From Vibrio rhodolitus (GTDB lineage: Bacteria > Pseudomonadota > Gammaproteobacteria > Enterobacterales > Vibrionaceae), in NCBI RefSeq assembly GCF_003350325.1, contig NZ_QLYZ01000003.1, positions 882-64,881 of the forward strand: a stretch of DNA of 64,000 nt, written 5' to 3'. The position numbers and the translations under genes were made by a program. The notes under the pieces were generated by a model that was not told the origin of the DNA, did not search any database, and worked only from the letters and a program-made list of their open reading frames with translations. Below, piece by piece: positions 1-9,464 of the stretch; positions within the stretch are counted from its first letter, which is position 1, and each line of letters opens with the position of its first letter.

Positions 1-41
1 GCTTCAATTTTAAATTCTTCTGGATATCTCTTACTGCTCAT
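1..41 (-). CDS. IS3-family transposase OrfA, first 13 codons only
   Basis: Reading leftwards from an ATG at 39-41, the frame gives MSSKRYPEEFKIE and runs off the window. This is the usual opening of OrfA helix-turn-helix subunits in IS3-family insertion sequences, which pair with a DDE OrfB. A GAGAGGTG ribosome binding site lies just upstream (43-52). Only the N-terminus is visible, so whether the element is intact cannot be judged. The neighbouring small ORF seems to be interrupted by this element. Confidence 0.75.
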   Translation of the reverse strand, partial: MSSKRYPEEFKIE

Positions 42-88
42 AAGCACCTCTCTATTAGTCATTTTGTCTAACTAAAAGGTGTCTATCA
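42..88 (-). mobile_element. Probable terminus of the IS3-type element (upstream of orfA)
   Basis: Between the transposase start and about position 88, the minus strand reads TGATAGACACCTTTTAGTTA and continues to the orfA ribosome binding site. This resembles the left terminal repeat and leader of Vibrio IS3-family elements. The exact outer end is inferred from the TG start and from memory of such elements. The other end lies outside the window, so the inverted repeat and target duplication cannot be checked. Confidence 0.45.
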
Positions 89-321
89 AGTCGGTGGCTA
101 TTCATAACTCCCGCGGCTTTATCAGATAAATCGCCTGTAATATAGTCTACAAGTTCAACTGTAATCTCTCCAATTCCTGCAACTACTGCACAAGTTCCTG
201 CCATTAGCACGGTACATGCTCCAGCAACAGTGGTGGCAGTATTCGCTGGTAAATTATCAACGAAATCCTGCTCTTCCTGTCTCTTCCTACCATCAGGATC
301 TTTTAGCACTACATTAATCAA
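55..321 (-). pseudogene. Small hypothetical ORF whose C-terminus reads into the IS end
   Basis: An 88-codon frame beginning with TTG encodes a charged N-terminus, then a small-residue hydrophobic stretch (about residues 25-55, rich in Ala, Gly, Thr and Val), then a basic tail. The last dozen codons lie within the presumed IS terminus, so the natural C-terminus is probably lost. There is no ATG and no clear ribosome binding site, and a stop codon sits immediately upstream. A truncated remnant is more likely than a functional gene. I do not recognise the family. The hydrophobic, glycine-rich centre recalls small membrane-active peptides, but that is only an impression. Confidence 0.35.
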
Positions 322-362
322 ACTAAGTGACCAAATTCACTATGCCACTACAATAGCCTTAT

Positions 363-392
363 AAAAAAAGCCCCGCAGTTGCGAGGCTTCAA
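363..392 (-). terminator. Intrinsic terminator after cpdP
   Basis: On the minus strand AAGCCTCGCA and TGCGGGGCTT form a stem around a 3-base loop, followed by a run of seven T. It lies just beyond the cpdP stop codon. Confidence 0.8.
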
Positions 393-412
393 AGATCATT
401 TGGTTGGCAAGG

Positions 413-1396
413 TTAGAAGGTTAACGCATCACCTTGGGCTGGGAAGTGGAAGTTCACGCCAAGCTTATTGCCCTGTTCCAATTCACGTTGAATGACCACT
501 TGTGGGTCTTCGCCTTTCTTCAAGCTGTATTTAATATGGCTAATAACCACATCAAGATCTTCTAGGCTACCTTTGCCTGCAAGTGTCTCAAGTGCCCTCA
601 GCTCTTTTAGCAGCCAGTTTGGCGTTAAGTGACCAAACAGCATTTTATCTGGCGTTTTATTGGTAAAGGAGACTTCAATGACAATACCTTTTAGCTGCCC
701 CTCTTTCACAAACGGCGCTAATGTTTGCCAAACTTTGCTCAACGCATCGCTTTTCTCGACCGCGTCAGGTCCCGTATCACCAAAGTAAACAAATAGGTCG
801 CCGTCACTATCTTTCAGCGCAAATGCCGTTGATTGACCACCAGAGTGCGCCAATGGCATCGCCATCACTTGCATACTGGTACCTTTTACTGGCTGCCATT
901 GGTATTGCGGCAAATCTGTGTAGGTGTATTTACTTAGCTTGAAACCATTACCTTCGTTACCGAAGTTTGGCCATGCTGACCAGTTAAAATAGTTATTCAT
1001 CAACGCTTCATTGGTGGCAGACAAACCATAGATTGGTTTATTGCTGTCATCTGGAGAACTGATAATCATGCCCGCGACGTGATCAAGGTGAGCGTGGCTG
1101 ATCAAGTAGCCTTTCACTTTCTCTTTTAACAGGTAGCCAACTTTGGTTAAGTTAGACTCTTGCGGCACTTTCACATCATCAAACGCGCCTTTTTGCTCAG
1201 ACACAATCAAACCGTTAACCACTGAACCAGCATCAAGCAGTACATAGTTGTCATCTTGCTCACTTTTGAGCATAAATGCGGTCAAGTTGCCGTCTTGAAT
1301 GCCACCTTTACTACCTAAAGTCACCGCTTCAAAACTGGCGGCATTAACGCCAAAAGACAAACAACCAATCAATAGCGCTAGTTTCGTTTTTAACAT
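413..1396 (-). CDS. cpdP: Periplasmic class II 3',5'-cyclic-nucleotide phosphodiesterase
   Basis: This 327-residue protein hydrolyses cyclic nucleotides such as cAMP to 5'-nucleotides in the class II phosphodiesterase family (yeast PDE1, Vibrio fischeri CpdP). A signal peptide of about 20 residues predicts export to the periplasm. The metallo-beta-lactamase metal motif HAHLDHVAG is at residues 101-109, with further conserved pieces at the SGGQSTAF and FGDTGPD stretches. Length fits the family. The gene stands alone, reads leftwards and ends in an intrinsic terminator. The family assignment is firm; external cAMP as the physiological substrate is taken from characterised homologues. Confidence 0.88.
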   Translation of the reverse strand: MLKTKLALLIGCLSFGVNAASFEAVTLGSKGGIQDGNLTAFMLKSEQDDNYVLLDAGSVVNGLIVSEQKGAFDDVKVPQESNLTKVGYLLKEKVKGYLISHAHLDHVAGMIISSPDDSNKPIYGLSATNEALMNNYFNWSAWPNFGNEGNGFKLSKYTYTDLPQYQWQPVKGTSMQVMAMPLAHSGGQSTAFALKDSDGDLFVYFGDTGPDAVEKSDALSKVWQTLAPFVKEGQLKGIVIEVSFTNKTPDKMLFGHLTPNWLLKELRALETLAGKGSLEDLDVVISHIKYSLKKGEDPQVVIQRELEQGNKLGVNFHFPAQGDALTF

Positions 1397-1717
1397 ATCT
1401 ATCCTTATTACGGCTTAGTGCCACTTAGTCATACTCAAGCTATCTTGAGACGTTTCAGCAAACGATATCGTCATTGTATTACAGATAGTTAGTTGCAAAC
1501 TGCCGACTTCGACGCAAACATTTTATCGATATCATTAACCGAACTAATCCATTCTCAGTTGCATATTTCATCGGCAAGCCTTGTCTTTACTGAGCTCAGA
1601 CTATGCTGATAAGTTAACCAACCAGTCGCAAAATTCTCATCCTAGCTCACTTTCTGACACATTCCCTCTACCTCTAATTTGTAAAATCCGCATAATCAAC
1701 TTTCAGCTGTATAGATA
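1397..1717. other. Intergenic region between divergent cpdP and EIIB genes
   Basis: About 320 bases with no convincing coding frame. It must hold the promoters of both divergent transcripts, but no clear -10/-35 pair, CRP site or other recognised operator stands out. Confidence 0.5.
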
Positions 1718-3456
<1,739 letters not shown>

Positions 3457-3483
3457 GCTCTATGAAAGACTAAGCTTAATTGA

Positions 3484-3511
3484 TAAGACCTCTGCGGAGG
3501 TCTTTTTTGTT
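3484..3511 (+). terminator. Intrinsic terminator after bglA
   Basis: AGACCTC and GAGGTCT pair around TGCG and are followed by six T. Confidence 0.9.
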
Positions 3512-3639
3512 TTCAGTATTGCCACTATTACCAACTAGCCTCAAGGTGCTCGGGTATGGATCATTTACATAGCTTTACGCTTGTTGACCGCAGCATACAT
3601 TCCAAGCAGTAAAGTACAGGCTCACTAGGAGCCAAAACC

Positions 3640-4998
3640 ATGAAAAAACTCTACCTAACTGTTTTAGCATTTACCGCAACTTGTATGCTGATTTGGCTAC
3701 AGGCTGAGCCAAATCTATTTAGTTATGACCAATTTATGCAGTGGCGCAGCGCCCTCATTCAAGGTACTGGTATTGTCTCTCTGTTACTGTTAACCCTGAC
3801 GATGTTGTTGGCTCTACGTTTGCCAATTATCGATCGGCTCACAGCCGGATTAGATAAGTCATACCGCTTACACAAATGGGTCGCTATCTACGGAGTCATC
3901 CTCGGTGCGGTGCATTGGCTGCTGGCTATCGTGCCGAAAAAACTGGTCCAATATGGTTTGCTAGAGCGTGGCAGTCATTCTCGACCACAGCTCGATCCTG
4001 AATCATTCCAAGCCATGGTGATGGACTTACGTGGCGGCGCTGAATCAATTGGCGAAATGGCGCTGTATGCTTTTATTGCGCTGACTCTGATTGCCCTATT
4101 TGCACCCATTCAGTACAAACGCTTTAAGCTAACGCATAAGGCAATGGCGGTGGCGTTTGTGGTGATCGCTTATCACTCCGTCGTGTTATTAAAGCCTGCC
4201 TATTGGAGTAGCTTAATCACTCCAATCGTGCTGTTACTGGCGGTGGTTGGTATTGCCTGTGCAGTCTGGAGCCTACTTGGCAAAGTCGGCAAAAAACGCC
4301 GCTATCAAGGTAACGTTGAAGCACTAAATTTAGATGCAGCAAATCAAACCCAGACATTACGCCTTAATGTACCTAACTGGTGTGGGCACAACGCAGGGCA
4401 GTTTGCCTTCCTTAAAGTAAAAGGCGAAGAAGCGCATCCGTTTACCATTAGCTCAACCAATGACAAACCCTATATCGAGTTCACCATTAAGGCACTGGGT
4501 GATTTCACCGGCAACCTCAGCCAATACGTTGCCGTCGGTGATGATATTGAAGTTGAAGGTCCTTATGGTCACTTCGAGTTTGATGATGACAAGCAGCAAG
4601 TGTGGATAGCTGGCGGCATTGGCATTGCGGCGTTTAAAGCGCGCTTGCAACAACTCGCGATCAATCATGCTGAGCAAAATGATGTTGAGTACCGTGAAGG
4701 AAAGCCAGTGCATTTATATTATTGCACCCAAGCACCGTCACCTGAGTTAGTGACAGAATTGGAGCTCCTCGCTAAACAAGCCAAAGTGCATTTTCATATT
4801 ATCGATAATCGCACTATGCGCTTTTTGACCATAGATAAAATCAAAAACCAGCTTTTCGGTGGTGCGCCAAGCTCACTTGATAACCTGAGTTTTTGGTTCT
4901 GCGGTCCAACTGGGTTTAGCCAAGCGCTCAAACAGCAGTTAAAACAACAACGCTTTGACCTGAACGGTTTTCATAGCGAGCTGTTTAACTTCCGTTAA
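3640..4998 (+). CDS. Ferric-reductase-like transmembrane flavocytochrome
   Basis: A 452-residue membrane oxidoreductase. The N-terminal half has about six membrane segments with spaced histidines (HKW...HW and HKA...YHS) that suit two bound haems, as in the ferric reductase/NOX family. The C-terminal half is a ferredoxin-NADP reductase module with an FAD-binding HPFTISS motif, a nucleotide-binding GGIGIAAFKAR loop and a terminal CGP motif. It should move electrons from NAD(P)H through FAD and haem across the inner membrane. The acceptor is unknown; iron, copper or oxygen are possible. No Fur-like operator was seen. A clear GGAG ribosome binding site precedes the ATG. Confidence 0.82.
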   Translation: MKKLYLTVLAFTATCMLIWLQAEPNLFSYDQFMQWRSALIQGTGIVSLLLLTLTMLLALRLPIIDRLTAGLDKSYRLHKWVAIYGVILGAVHWLLAIVPKKLVQYGLLERGSHSRPQLDPESFQAMVMDLRGGAESIGEMALYAFIALTLIALFAPIQYKRFKLTHKAMAVAFVVIAYHSVVLLKPAYWSSLITPIVLLLAVVGIACAVWSLLGKVGKKRRYQGNVEALNLDAANQTQTLRLNVPNWCGHNAGQFAFLKVKGEEAHPFTISSTNDKPYIEFTIKALGDFTGNLSQYVAVGDDIEVEGPYGHFEFDDDKQQVWIAGGIGIAAFKARLQQLAINHAEQNDVEYREGKPVHLYYCTQAPSPELVTELELLAKQAKVHFHIIDNRTMRFLTIDKIKNQLFGGAPSSLDNLSFWFCGPTGFSQALKQQLKQQRFDLNGFHSELFNFR

Positions 4999-5018
4999 TC
5001 TCCCCAGTAAACAGACAC

Positions 5019-5047
5019 AAAAAAGGAGCTCTATTGAGCTCCTTTCA
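5019..5047. terminator. Bidirectional terminator between flavocytochrome and peroxidase genes
   Basis: AAAGGAGCTC and GAGCTCCTTT pair around a short loop between two convergent genes. The longer T run is on the minus strand, so it mainly serves the peroxidase gene. Confidence 0.8.
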
Positions 5048-5077
5048 CTAGCCTTCTAACGCATTCGCTAGGTTAAA

Positions 5078-6064
5078 TTAGATGTTTGGACGTACCGTTT
5101 CATTACTTGAAGGCGGTAAGTGCGGTAACGTCACTTGTGGTAAGTCGCCCGTCAATGAACGTAGGAATTCAGCAATTTTCACCGCTTCTTGCTCATTAAC
5201 ACCCATACCAAGTTGGATATCCGCCATCAACATAATCGCCTCTTCCAAATCCCACACGGAACCATCGTGGAAGTAGGGATAGGTCAATTCGATATTACGC
5301 AGCGTCGGTACTTTAAAGACAAATTTATCAAAGTCGTTACCCGTGATCGCTTTGCGCCCAATATCTGGATTATCCGTTGCAAATGGTTTAACTAGCCCCA
5401 TTTTTTGGTACATTTGCCCACCCGCCAATGGACCAGCGTGACACGTCGTACAACCCTTGGCTTTAAACAGATCGTAGCCTTCTTTTTGCACTTGCGTCAG
5501 CGCCATATCATCGCCTTTTAACCACTGGTCAAACGGTGCGTTTGGTGTACGCAAAGTCTTCTCAAAAATCGCGATGGCATCTGTGACTTCTTCAATCGTG
5601 ATTTCATTCACGCCATAGGCTTGTTTAAACATCTCGCGATATTGGGGAATTGACTGCAACGTCTCAATCGCCAACTCATGAGTGAGCGCCATTTCTAATG
5701 GGTTAGCAATAGGACCTGCCGCTTGCTCTTTGAGATCTTTTGCTCGACCATTCCAAAACTGGACGAAGTTAAGATCCGAGTTAAACACGGTTGGTGAGTT
5801 AATTGGTCCGATTGCCCATTTATGCCCAATCGACGTTGGCAGGTTATCAACACCGCCACGCGCTAAGTTATGGCAGGAGTTACAAGAGATAGTATTGGAT
5901 GCCGATAAACGCGGCTCAAACCATAAGGTTTTGCCCAGCTCGACTTTTTGTGCATCTAAGCCCGTAATGGGTTCGATGACTTTGATTGGCTCTTGATCTT
6001 GTCGCTCAGCATAAGCACCAAACGATAAAACCGACATTACACAGACTGCTAAGATTGTTTTCAT
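5078..6064 (-). CDS. ccp: Periplasmic di-haem cytochrome c peroxidase
   Basis: This 328-residue protein reduces hydrogen peroxide to water with electrons from small cytochromes c. A signal peptide is followed by two haem-binding CXXCH motifs: CNSCH at 61-65 (the peroxidatic haem) and CTTCH at 205-209 (the electron-transfer haem). The start was set at MKTILAV because GAGGAAG lies just before it; an upstream in-frame ATG would add 12 residues ahead of the signal peptide. The gene is monocistronic, and a perfect FNR-type site sits about 240 bases upstream, which fits anaerobic or microaerobic induction known for such peroxidases. Confidence 0.9.
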   Translation of the reverse strand: MKTILAVCVMSVLSFGAYAERQDQEPIKVIEPITGLDAQKVELGKTLWFEPRLSASNTISCNSCHNLARGGVDNLPTSIGHKWAIGPINSPTVFNSDLNFVQFWNGRAKDLKEQAAGPIANPLEMALTHELAIETLQSIPQYREMFKQAYGVNEITIEEVTDAIAIFEKTLRTPNAPFDQWLKGDDMALTQVQKEGYDLFKAKGCTTCHAGPLAGGQMYQKMGLVKPFATDNPDIGRKAITGNDFDKFVFKVPTLRNIELTYPYFHDGSVWDLEEAIMLMADIQLGMGVNEQEAVKIAEFLRSLTGDLPQVTLPHLPPSSNETVRPNI

Positions 6065-6306
6065 TGAGACTTCCTCTCTCAGAGATCTAACAAACCTCAC
6101 TAAGGTGGCGTTTTTCTTACTGAAACGCTCTGGAAATCAAAATAGAGCAATCGTTTAAACGGATAAAATGTAAAAAATCGATGAAGATTATGGCAATAAT
6201 CGATGTTAAAACTGGTGAGTTTTTGTGCGCCTTATTCCACCTAGCTTACAGAAATATCAGTTACTTTTTGTTTACAATTTCAGCGATTTTCTTACTGCAC
6301 ACTTCC

Positions 6307-6320
6307 TTGATTTACATCAA
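6307..6320 (-). promoter_or_regulatory. FNR/Anr-type binding site
   Basis: The sequence TTGATTTACATCAA is an exact match to the FNR consensus TTGAT-N4-ATCAA. It lies upstream of the cytochrome c peroxidase gene. If it activates from the usual -41.5 position, the transcript would start near 6270 and have a leader of about 200 bases. Confidence 0.7.
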
Positions 6321-6339
6321 TTTGCAATTTAGCGAAATA

Positions 6340-6373
6340 TCAAAAAATTAAGGCGAGAGTTTCCCCTCGCCTT
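6340..6373 (-). terminator. Intrinsic terminator after the GNAT gene
   Basis: On the minus strand AAGGCGAG and CTCGCCTT pair, followed by TAATTTTTTG. Confidence 0.85.
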
Positions 6374-6426
6374 GTAATATTAATCAGCCGTAAGCTCAGC
6401 TCAATCAGAGCCTCGCCCAACGCAAT

Positions 6427-6966
6427 TTACCAGTATTTTTGCTCGTTGAGAGCTGGCGCACATAGTGTTTCGCTATCAATCGCGACTAAGTCGCTGCCAT
6501 CAAGTTTCTGACCTAGCCAGCCGTGCGGGTAGCTAAGCACCAATGGTGCTTTCACTTGCTCTTCAGTGATCTGAGCAAAGCCAACTTTAGAGTAGAAGCT
6601 AGGATCACCATAAGTCACTAAAAGCTCGACACCTTGAGCTTTTAGTGTCTCTAAGCCAAACGTGATCAGCTTTTGACCAATACCTTTGCCTTGAGCCGAT
6701 GTCGCCACTGCTGCTGGTGAAAGTAAGTAAGCATTGGTGCCATTGGACTTGAAGTGCAACTTGGTGAAAATCACACAGCCTACTAGTGTGTCGTTCTCGC
6801 TTGCGCCAACAATCACCATCTCTTCGCTGTTGGTGGTCACTACAAGTTGGTGTGCAAGTTCACCAATCACCGCGCCTTCGTCCACGCCTTCTGAGTCACT
6901 GAACGTTGCTTGGAATAAGTCTTTAATTTCGTCTTGTTGAGTTAAATCTAAGATCGAGTAATTCAT
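6427..6966 (-). CDS. GNAT-family N-acetyltransferase
   Basis: A 179-residue acetyl-CoA-dependent acetyltransferase with the GNAT fold. The acetyl-CoA binding loop is the AAVATSAQGKGIGQKLI stretch (about residues 86-102), which carries the Q/RxxGxG/A signature. The segment GDPSFYSKVGF is typical of the YhbS-like subgroup. The substrate cannot be told from sequence. It lies 27 bases downstream of the MerR-methyltransferase gene on the same strand and may share its transcript; a terminator follows it. Confidence 0.8.
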   Translation of the reverse strand: MNYSILDLTQQDEIKDLFQATFSDSEGVDEGAVIGELAHQLVVTTNSEEMVIVGASENDTLVGCVIFTKLHFKSNGTNAYLLSPAAVATSAQGKGIGQKLITFGLETLKAQGVELLVTYGDPSFYSKVGFAQITEEQVKAPLVLSYPHGWLGQKLDGSDLVAIDSETLCAPALNEQKYW

Positions 6967-6993
6967 TGTTTTTCATCTCTATGCGAAAGCGGC

Positions 6994-8157
6994 TTAGGCT
7001 TTCGTTAAAATAAATATTTGATAGTCAAATTGGTCATTGCGCTGCGAGTAAGCATGCAACTCACGTTCAATATCTTTAATCGCTTGTGAGTCTGGCATCT
7101 CCGCTTTCAATGCTGCGACTTGGTTGGCAAGTGGTTGGTAGTAACCGTCCCACGCCTCGTCACTAATCGCAAAGCTATCAATCAGTTTATAGCCAGCGGC
7201 TTTGGCTTGCGCGATACGAGTTTTAGCGTCGGTCATATCTGGGTATTCACTCCCCCAAAACGCTTGGCTAACCTCACTCGGCGTATCGGTCGCCCACACC
7301 AAATCACTGAGCACCAAAACCCCACCGTCTTTGAGTAAAGGTCGCCACTGCACAAAGGCATTGTTCACCCCCATGATGTAGGCGCTACCCTCAGACCAAA
7401 TTAGATCGAATGACTGCTCGGCATAAGGCAGATCCGTCATGCTGGCACATTCAAACTTAACTTTGTCAGCCTCAGCTGAAAATTGGGTTTGCAAGGCGCT
7501 AATCGCCTCTTGATCGTTATCTATCGCGGTAATGTGTGCATCGGAATGCTGCGCCAACAACTTAGTCGCAATCCCCAAACCACAACCAATTTCCAACACA
7601 GTGCTAAAGCTTGCTGGCACTTTGGTTAATGCTTTTAAGGTATCTGCTTCTGAGCCCGGACCGCGCCTTTCGAGTGGGTCGAAAATGCGATAAAAGTCAG
7701 CCATATAGGTTTCATGTGTGTTCATATCTTTGGATAACCATCGTAAACGCTGCGCATCTGTTTCACTAAACCCCTGCTTAATGAGCCAATCTATATGAGC
7801 ATCTGGCGCAACTTTATCTAACATCTCATGCCAATCAGTCAGCGGCTTTTCACCGAGTAACGCCGCCAGCAAATCGCGAGACAGCTGCTTTTGCGCAATC
7901 TCTTGATCGAGCTGATTGAGCCTTTCAAGTAATAACTGACGTTCAATTTTCGCTTCAAGGCAGGCTTTACACTCTTTGAGTGTCAGCCCCCCACTTTGCA
8001 GTTGCTGAATTAGGCGCAAACGCTGCAAATCCATCTCACTGTAGGTGCGATAGCCATTGCTCATCCGCTTACCGCTGATCAGCCCCTGCTTTTCGTAATA
8101 GAGCAAGGTCGTGCGGGATAAGCCGACCAGTTCACCGAGTTCAGAGATTCGATACAT
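6994..8157 (-). CDS. MerR-type regulator fused to a SAM-dependent methyltransferase
   Basis: A 387-residue fusion. Residues 1-75 form a MerR-family winged helix (YRISELGELVGLSRTTLLYY), followed by a coiled linker to about residue 110. The C-terminal part is a class I methyltransferase with the SAM-binding motif VLEIGCGLG near residue 189 and an acidic AIDND motif at the second strand. MerR proteins usually carry a ligand-sensing domain here, so the methyltransferase may act as sensor or effector. It reads leftwards with the GNAT gene next, which may be its target operon. The substrate is unknown. Confidence 0.82.
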   Translation of the reverse strand: MYRISELGELVGLSRTTLLYYEKQGLISGKRMSNGYRTYSEMDLQRLRLIQQLQSGGLTLKECKACLEAKIERQLLLERLNQLDQEIAQKQLSRDLLAALLGEKPLTDWHEMLDKVAPDAHIDWLIKQGFSETDAQRLRWLSKDMNTHETYMADFYRIFDPLERRGPGSEADTLKALTKVPASFSTVLEIGCGLGIATKLLAQHSDAHITAIDNDQEAISALQTQFSAEADKVKFECASMTDLPYAEQSFDLIWSEGSAYIMGVNNAFVQWRPLLKDGGVLVLSDLVWATDTPSEVSQAFWGSEYPDMTDAKTRIAQAKAAGYKLIDSFAISDEAWDGYYQPLANQVAALKAEMPDSQAIKDIERELHAYSQRNDQFDYQIFILTKA

Positions 8158-8248
8158 ATGCAGTGCCTAAAACCATGATTGCTTTGTCAGTATAGGTGTA
8201 TCGTAAACTGTAGAGCTGTAGACAGGTCAACATTTATTTTTGCAGATA

Positions 8249-8277
8249 ATAAAAAGCCCCGAACTAAGTTCGGGGCC
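8249..8277 (-). terminator. Intrinsic terminator after the LgoD-like gene
   Basis: CCCCGAACTTAGTTCGGGG folds into a stem on the minus strand and is followed by CTTTTTATT. Confidence 0.88.
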
Positions 8278-8307
8278 GACAAGACATTAAGTGATGCTTA
8301 AGCGACA

Positions 8308-9327
8308 TTAAACAAATTCAATCACGCCTTTTAGTAGCGCTTTATTGTTCACCACCGCTTCTTCGTAATCGTGACCAACCGTATCGAAATCAAAGGTATG
8401 AGTTAGCATCATATTGGCACCCAACAAGCCTTTTTCCATCAACTGCTGAACTTTACTGAAGTCTTCCATCGTAGCGTTACGGCTACCCATCAACGTGGTT
8501 TCTTTCTTATGGAAATCAGGATCGCTGATCTCAAGGTTGCCTTTAAACAAACCAACAAACACAATCTTACCACCGTGACGAATATGGTTAACCGCACCAT
8601 TCATTGCATGTGGGTTGCCCGTTGCGTCAATCACAGTTTGTGCCAATGAACCAGCAAAGGCTTGTTTGAGATCTTCGTGGAAATTCTCGTCAAGCGGGTT
8701 AAGCGTTGGTAAACCCAACTCTTTTTCTGCGTGCTCGCGACGCTCAGCTTGCGTATCAGCAACAATCACATTTGCGCCATCCGCTTTGGCAATCGCTGCC
8801 GCGCCCAAACCAATTGGACCTGCACCAACAACCAATACGGCATCACCCGCTTTTACCTCTGCACGGCGCACAGCGTGAGCGCTGATAGCAAAAGGTTCAA
8901 TCAGTGCCGCAGTTGCGCTATCCACACCATTTACTTTCAGTACGTTGTTTTGCGGTACCGCAAGGTATTCACGGAAGCCGCCGTCTTGGTGCACGCCAAT
9001 CACAGAGATGTTTTCGCAGCAGTTGGTTTTACCACTTTTACAAGACGCACATTCAAAACACGCTACGTATGGGATCAATGCTACTTTGTCTCCCACCACA
9101 AACGGTTGGTCAACCTCACTGCCCAACTCACACACAATGCCGCATAGCTCATGACCTAGGATACGTGGGTAGCTAAAAAATGGCTGGTTGCCGGTATAAG
9201 CATGGATATCTGTACCACAAATACCGACGGCTTCAACTTTGATCACTAGCTCGTTTGGCTTAGCCACTGGTTTATCTTGTTCTACGTAATTTAGTTGGTA
9301 AGGCTTTTCACAAATTAAAGATTTCAT
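8308..9327 (-). CDS. lgoD: Zinc-dependent sugar-acid dehydrogenase, LgoD/YjjN-like
   Basis: This 339-residue medium-chain dehydrogenase has the catalytic zinc motifs GICGTD and GHELCG, the four-cysteine structural zinc loop CFECASCKSGKTNCC, and an NAD-binding VVGAGPIGLG loop. The stretches around GNQPFFSYPR and ISVIGVHQDGGF closely resemble, as I recall it, E. coli YjjN/LgoD, which oxidises L-galactonate to D-tagaturonate. The setting beside uxaB, uxaA, kdgK and eda fits. RspB-like L-gulonate dehydrogenase is the main alternative. It is divergent from the two-HTH GntR regulator and has its own terminator. Confidence 0.72.
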   Translation of the reverse strand: MKSLICEKPYQLNYVEQDKPVAKPNELVIKVEAVGICGTDIHAYTGNQPFFSYPRILGHELCGIVCELGSEVDQPFVVGDKVALIPYVACFECASCKSGKTNCCENISVIGVHQDGGFREYLAVPQNNVLKVNGVDSATAALIEPFAISAHAVRRAEVKAGDAVLVVGAGPIGLGAAAIAKADGANVIVADTQAERREHAEKELGLPTLNPLDENFHEDLKQAFAGSLAQTVIDATGNPHAMNGAVNHIRHGGKIVFVGLFKGNLEISDPDFHKKETTLMGSRNATMEDFSKVQQLMEKGLLGANMMLTHTFDFDTVGHDYEEAVVNNKALLKGVIEFV

Positions 9328-9372
9328 CTGTTTATCTCTCGGATATGTAAACTTATCGCCATTGTATTGAAG

Positions 9373-9393
9373 CTGTTTTTTATTTGATTAAAT
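9373..9393. promoter_or_regulatory. Candidate operator in the lgoD / GntR intergenic region
   Basis: The motif CTGTTTTTTATTTGATTAAAT recurs in the uxaB/uxaA intergenic region as GTTTTTTATTGATTAAAAT (about 16626-16644), and in a weaker form at 16519-16541. Two divergent promoters of the same pathway sharing it suggests a common regulator, most simply the GntR/FCD protein encoded next door. This is inferred from recurrence only. Confidence 0.4.
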
Positions 9394-9464
9394 CCGCAAT
9401 AATTTGTGCTATCTATCAATTTTATCTGGTTTTTAATGGTATTTTATCTGCGTGGAGGAACCTT

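Larger units (their letters stand above)
6065..6426. other. Intergenic region upstream of ccp
   Basis: About 360 bases. It holds the FNR-type palindrome at 6307-6320 and the terminator of the GNAT gene at 6340-6373. The remaining AT-rich sequence shows no gene. Confidence 0.6.

Noticed and set aside
8731..9147. 138-codon frame opposite the LgoD-like gene
   Set aside because: Entirely antisense to a dehydrogenase with complete zinc and NAD motifs; no ribosome binding site or family features.
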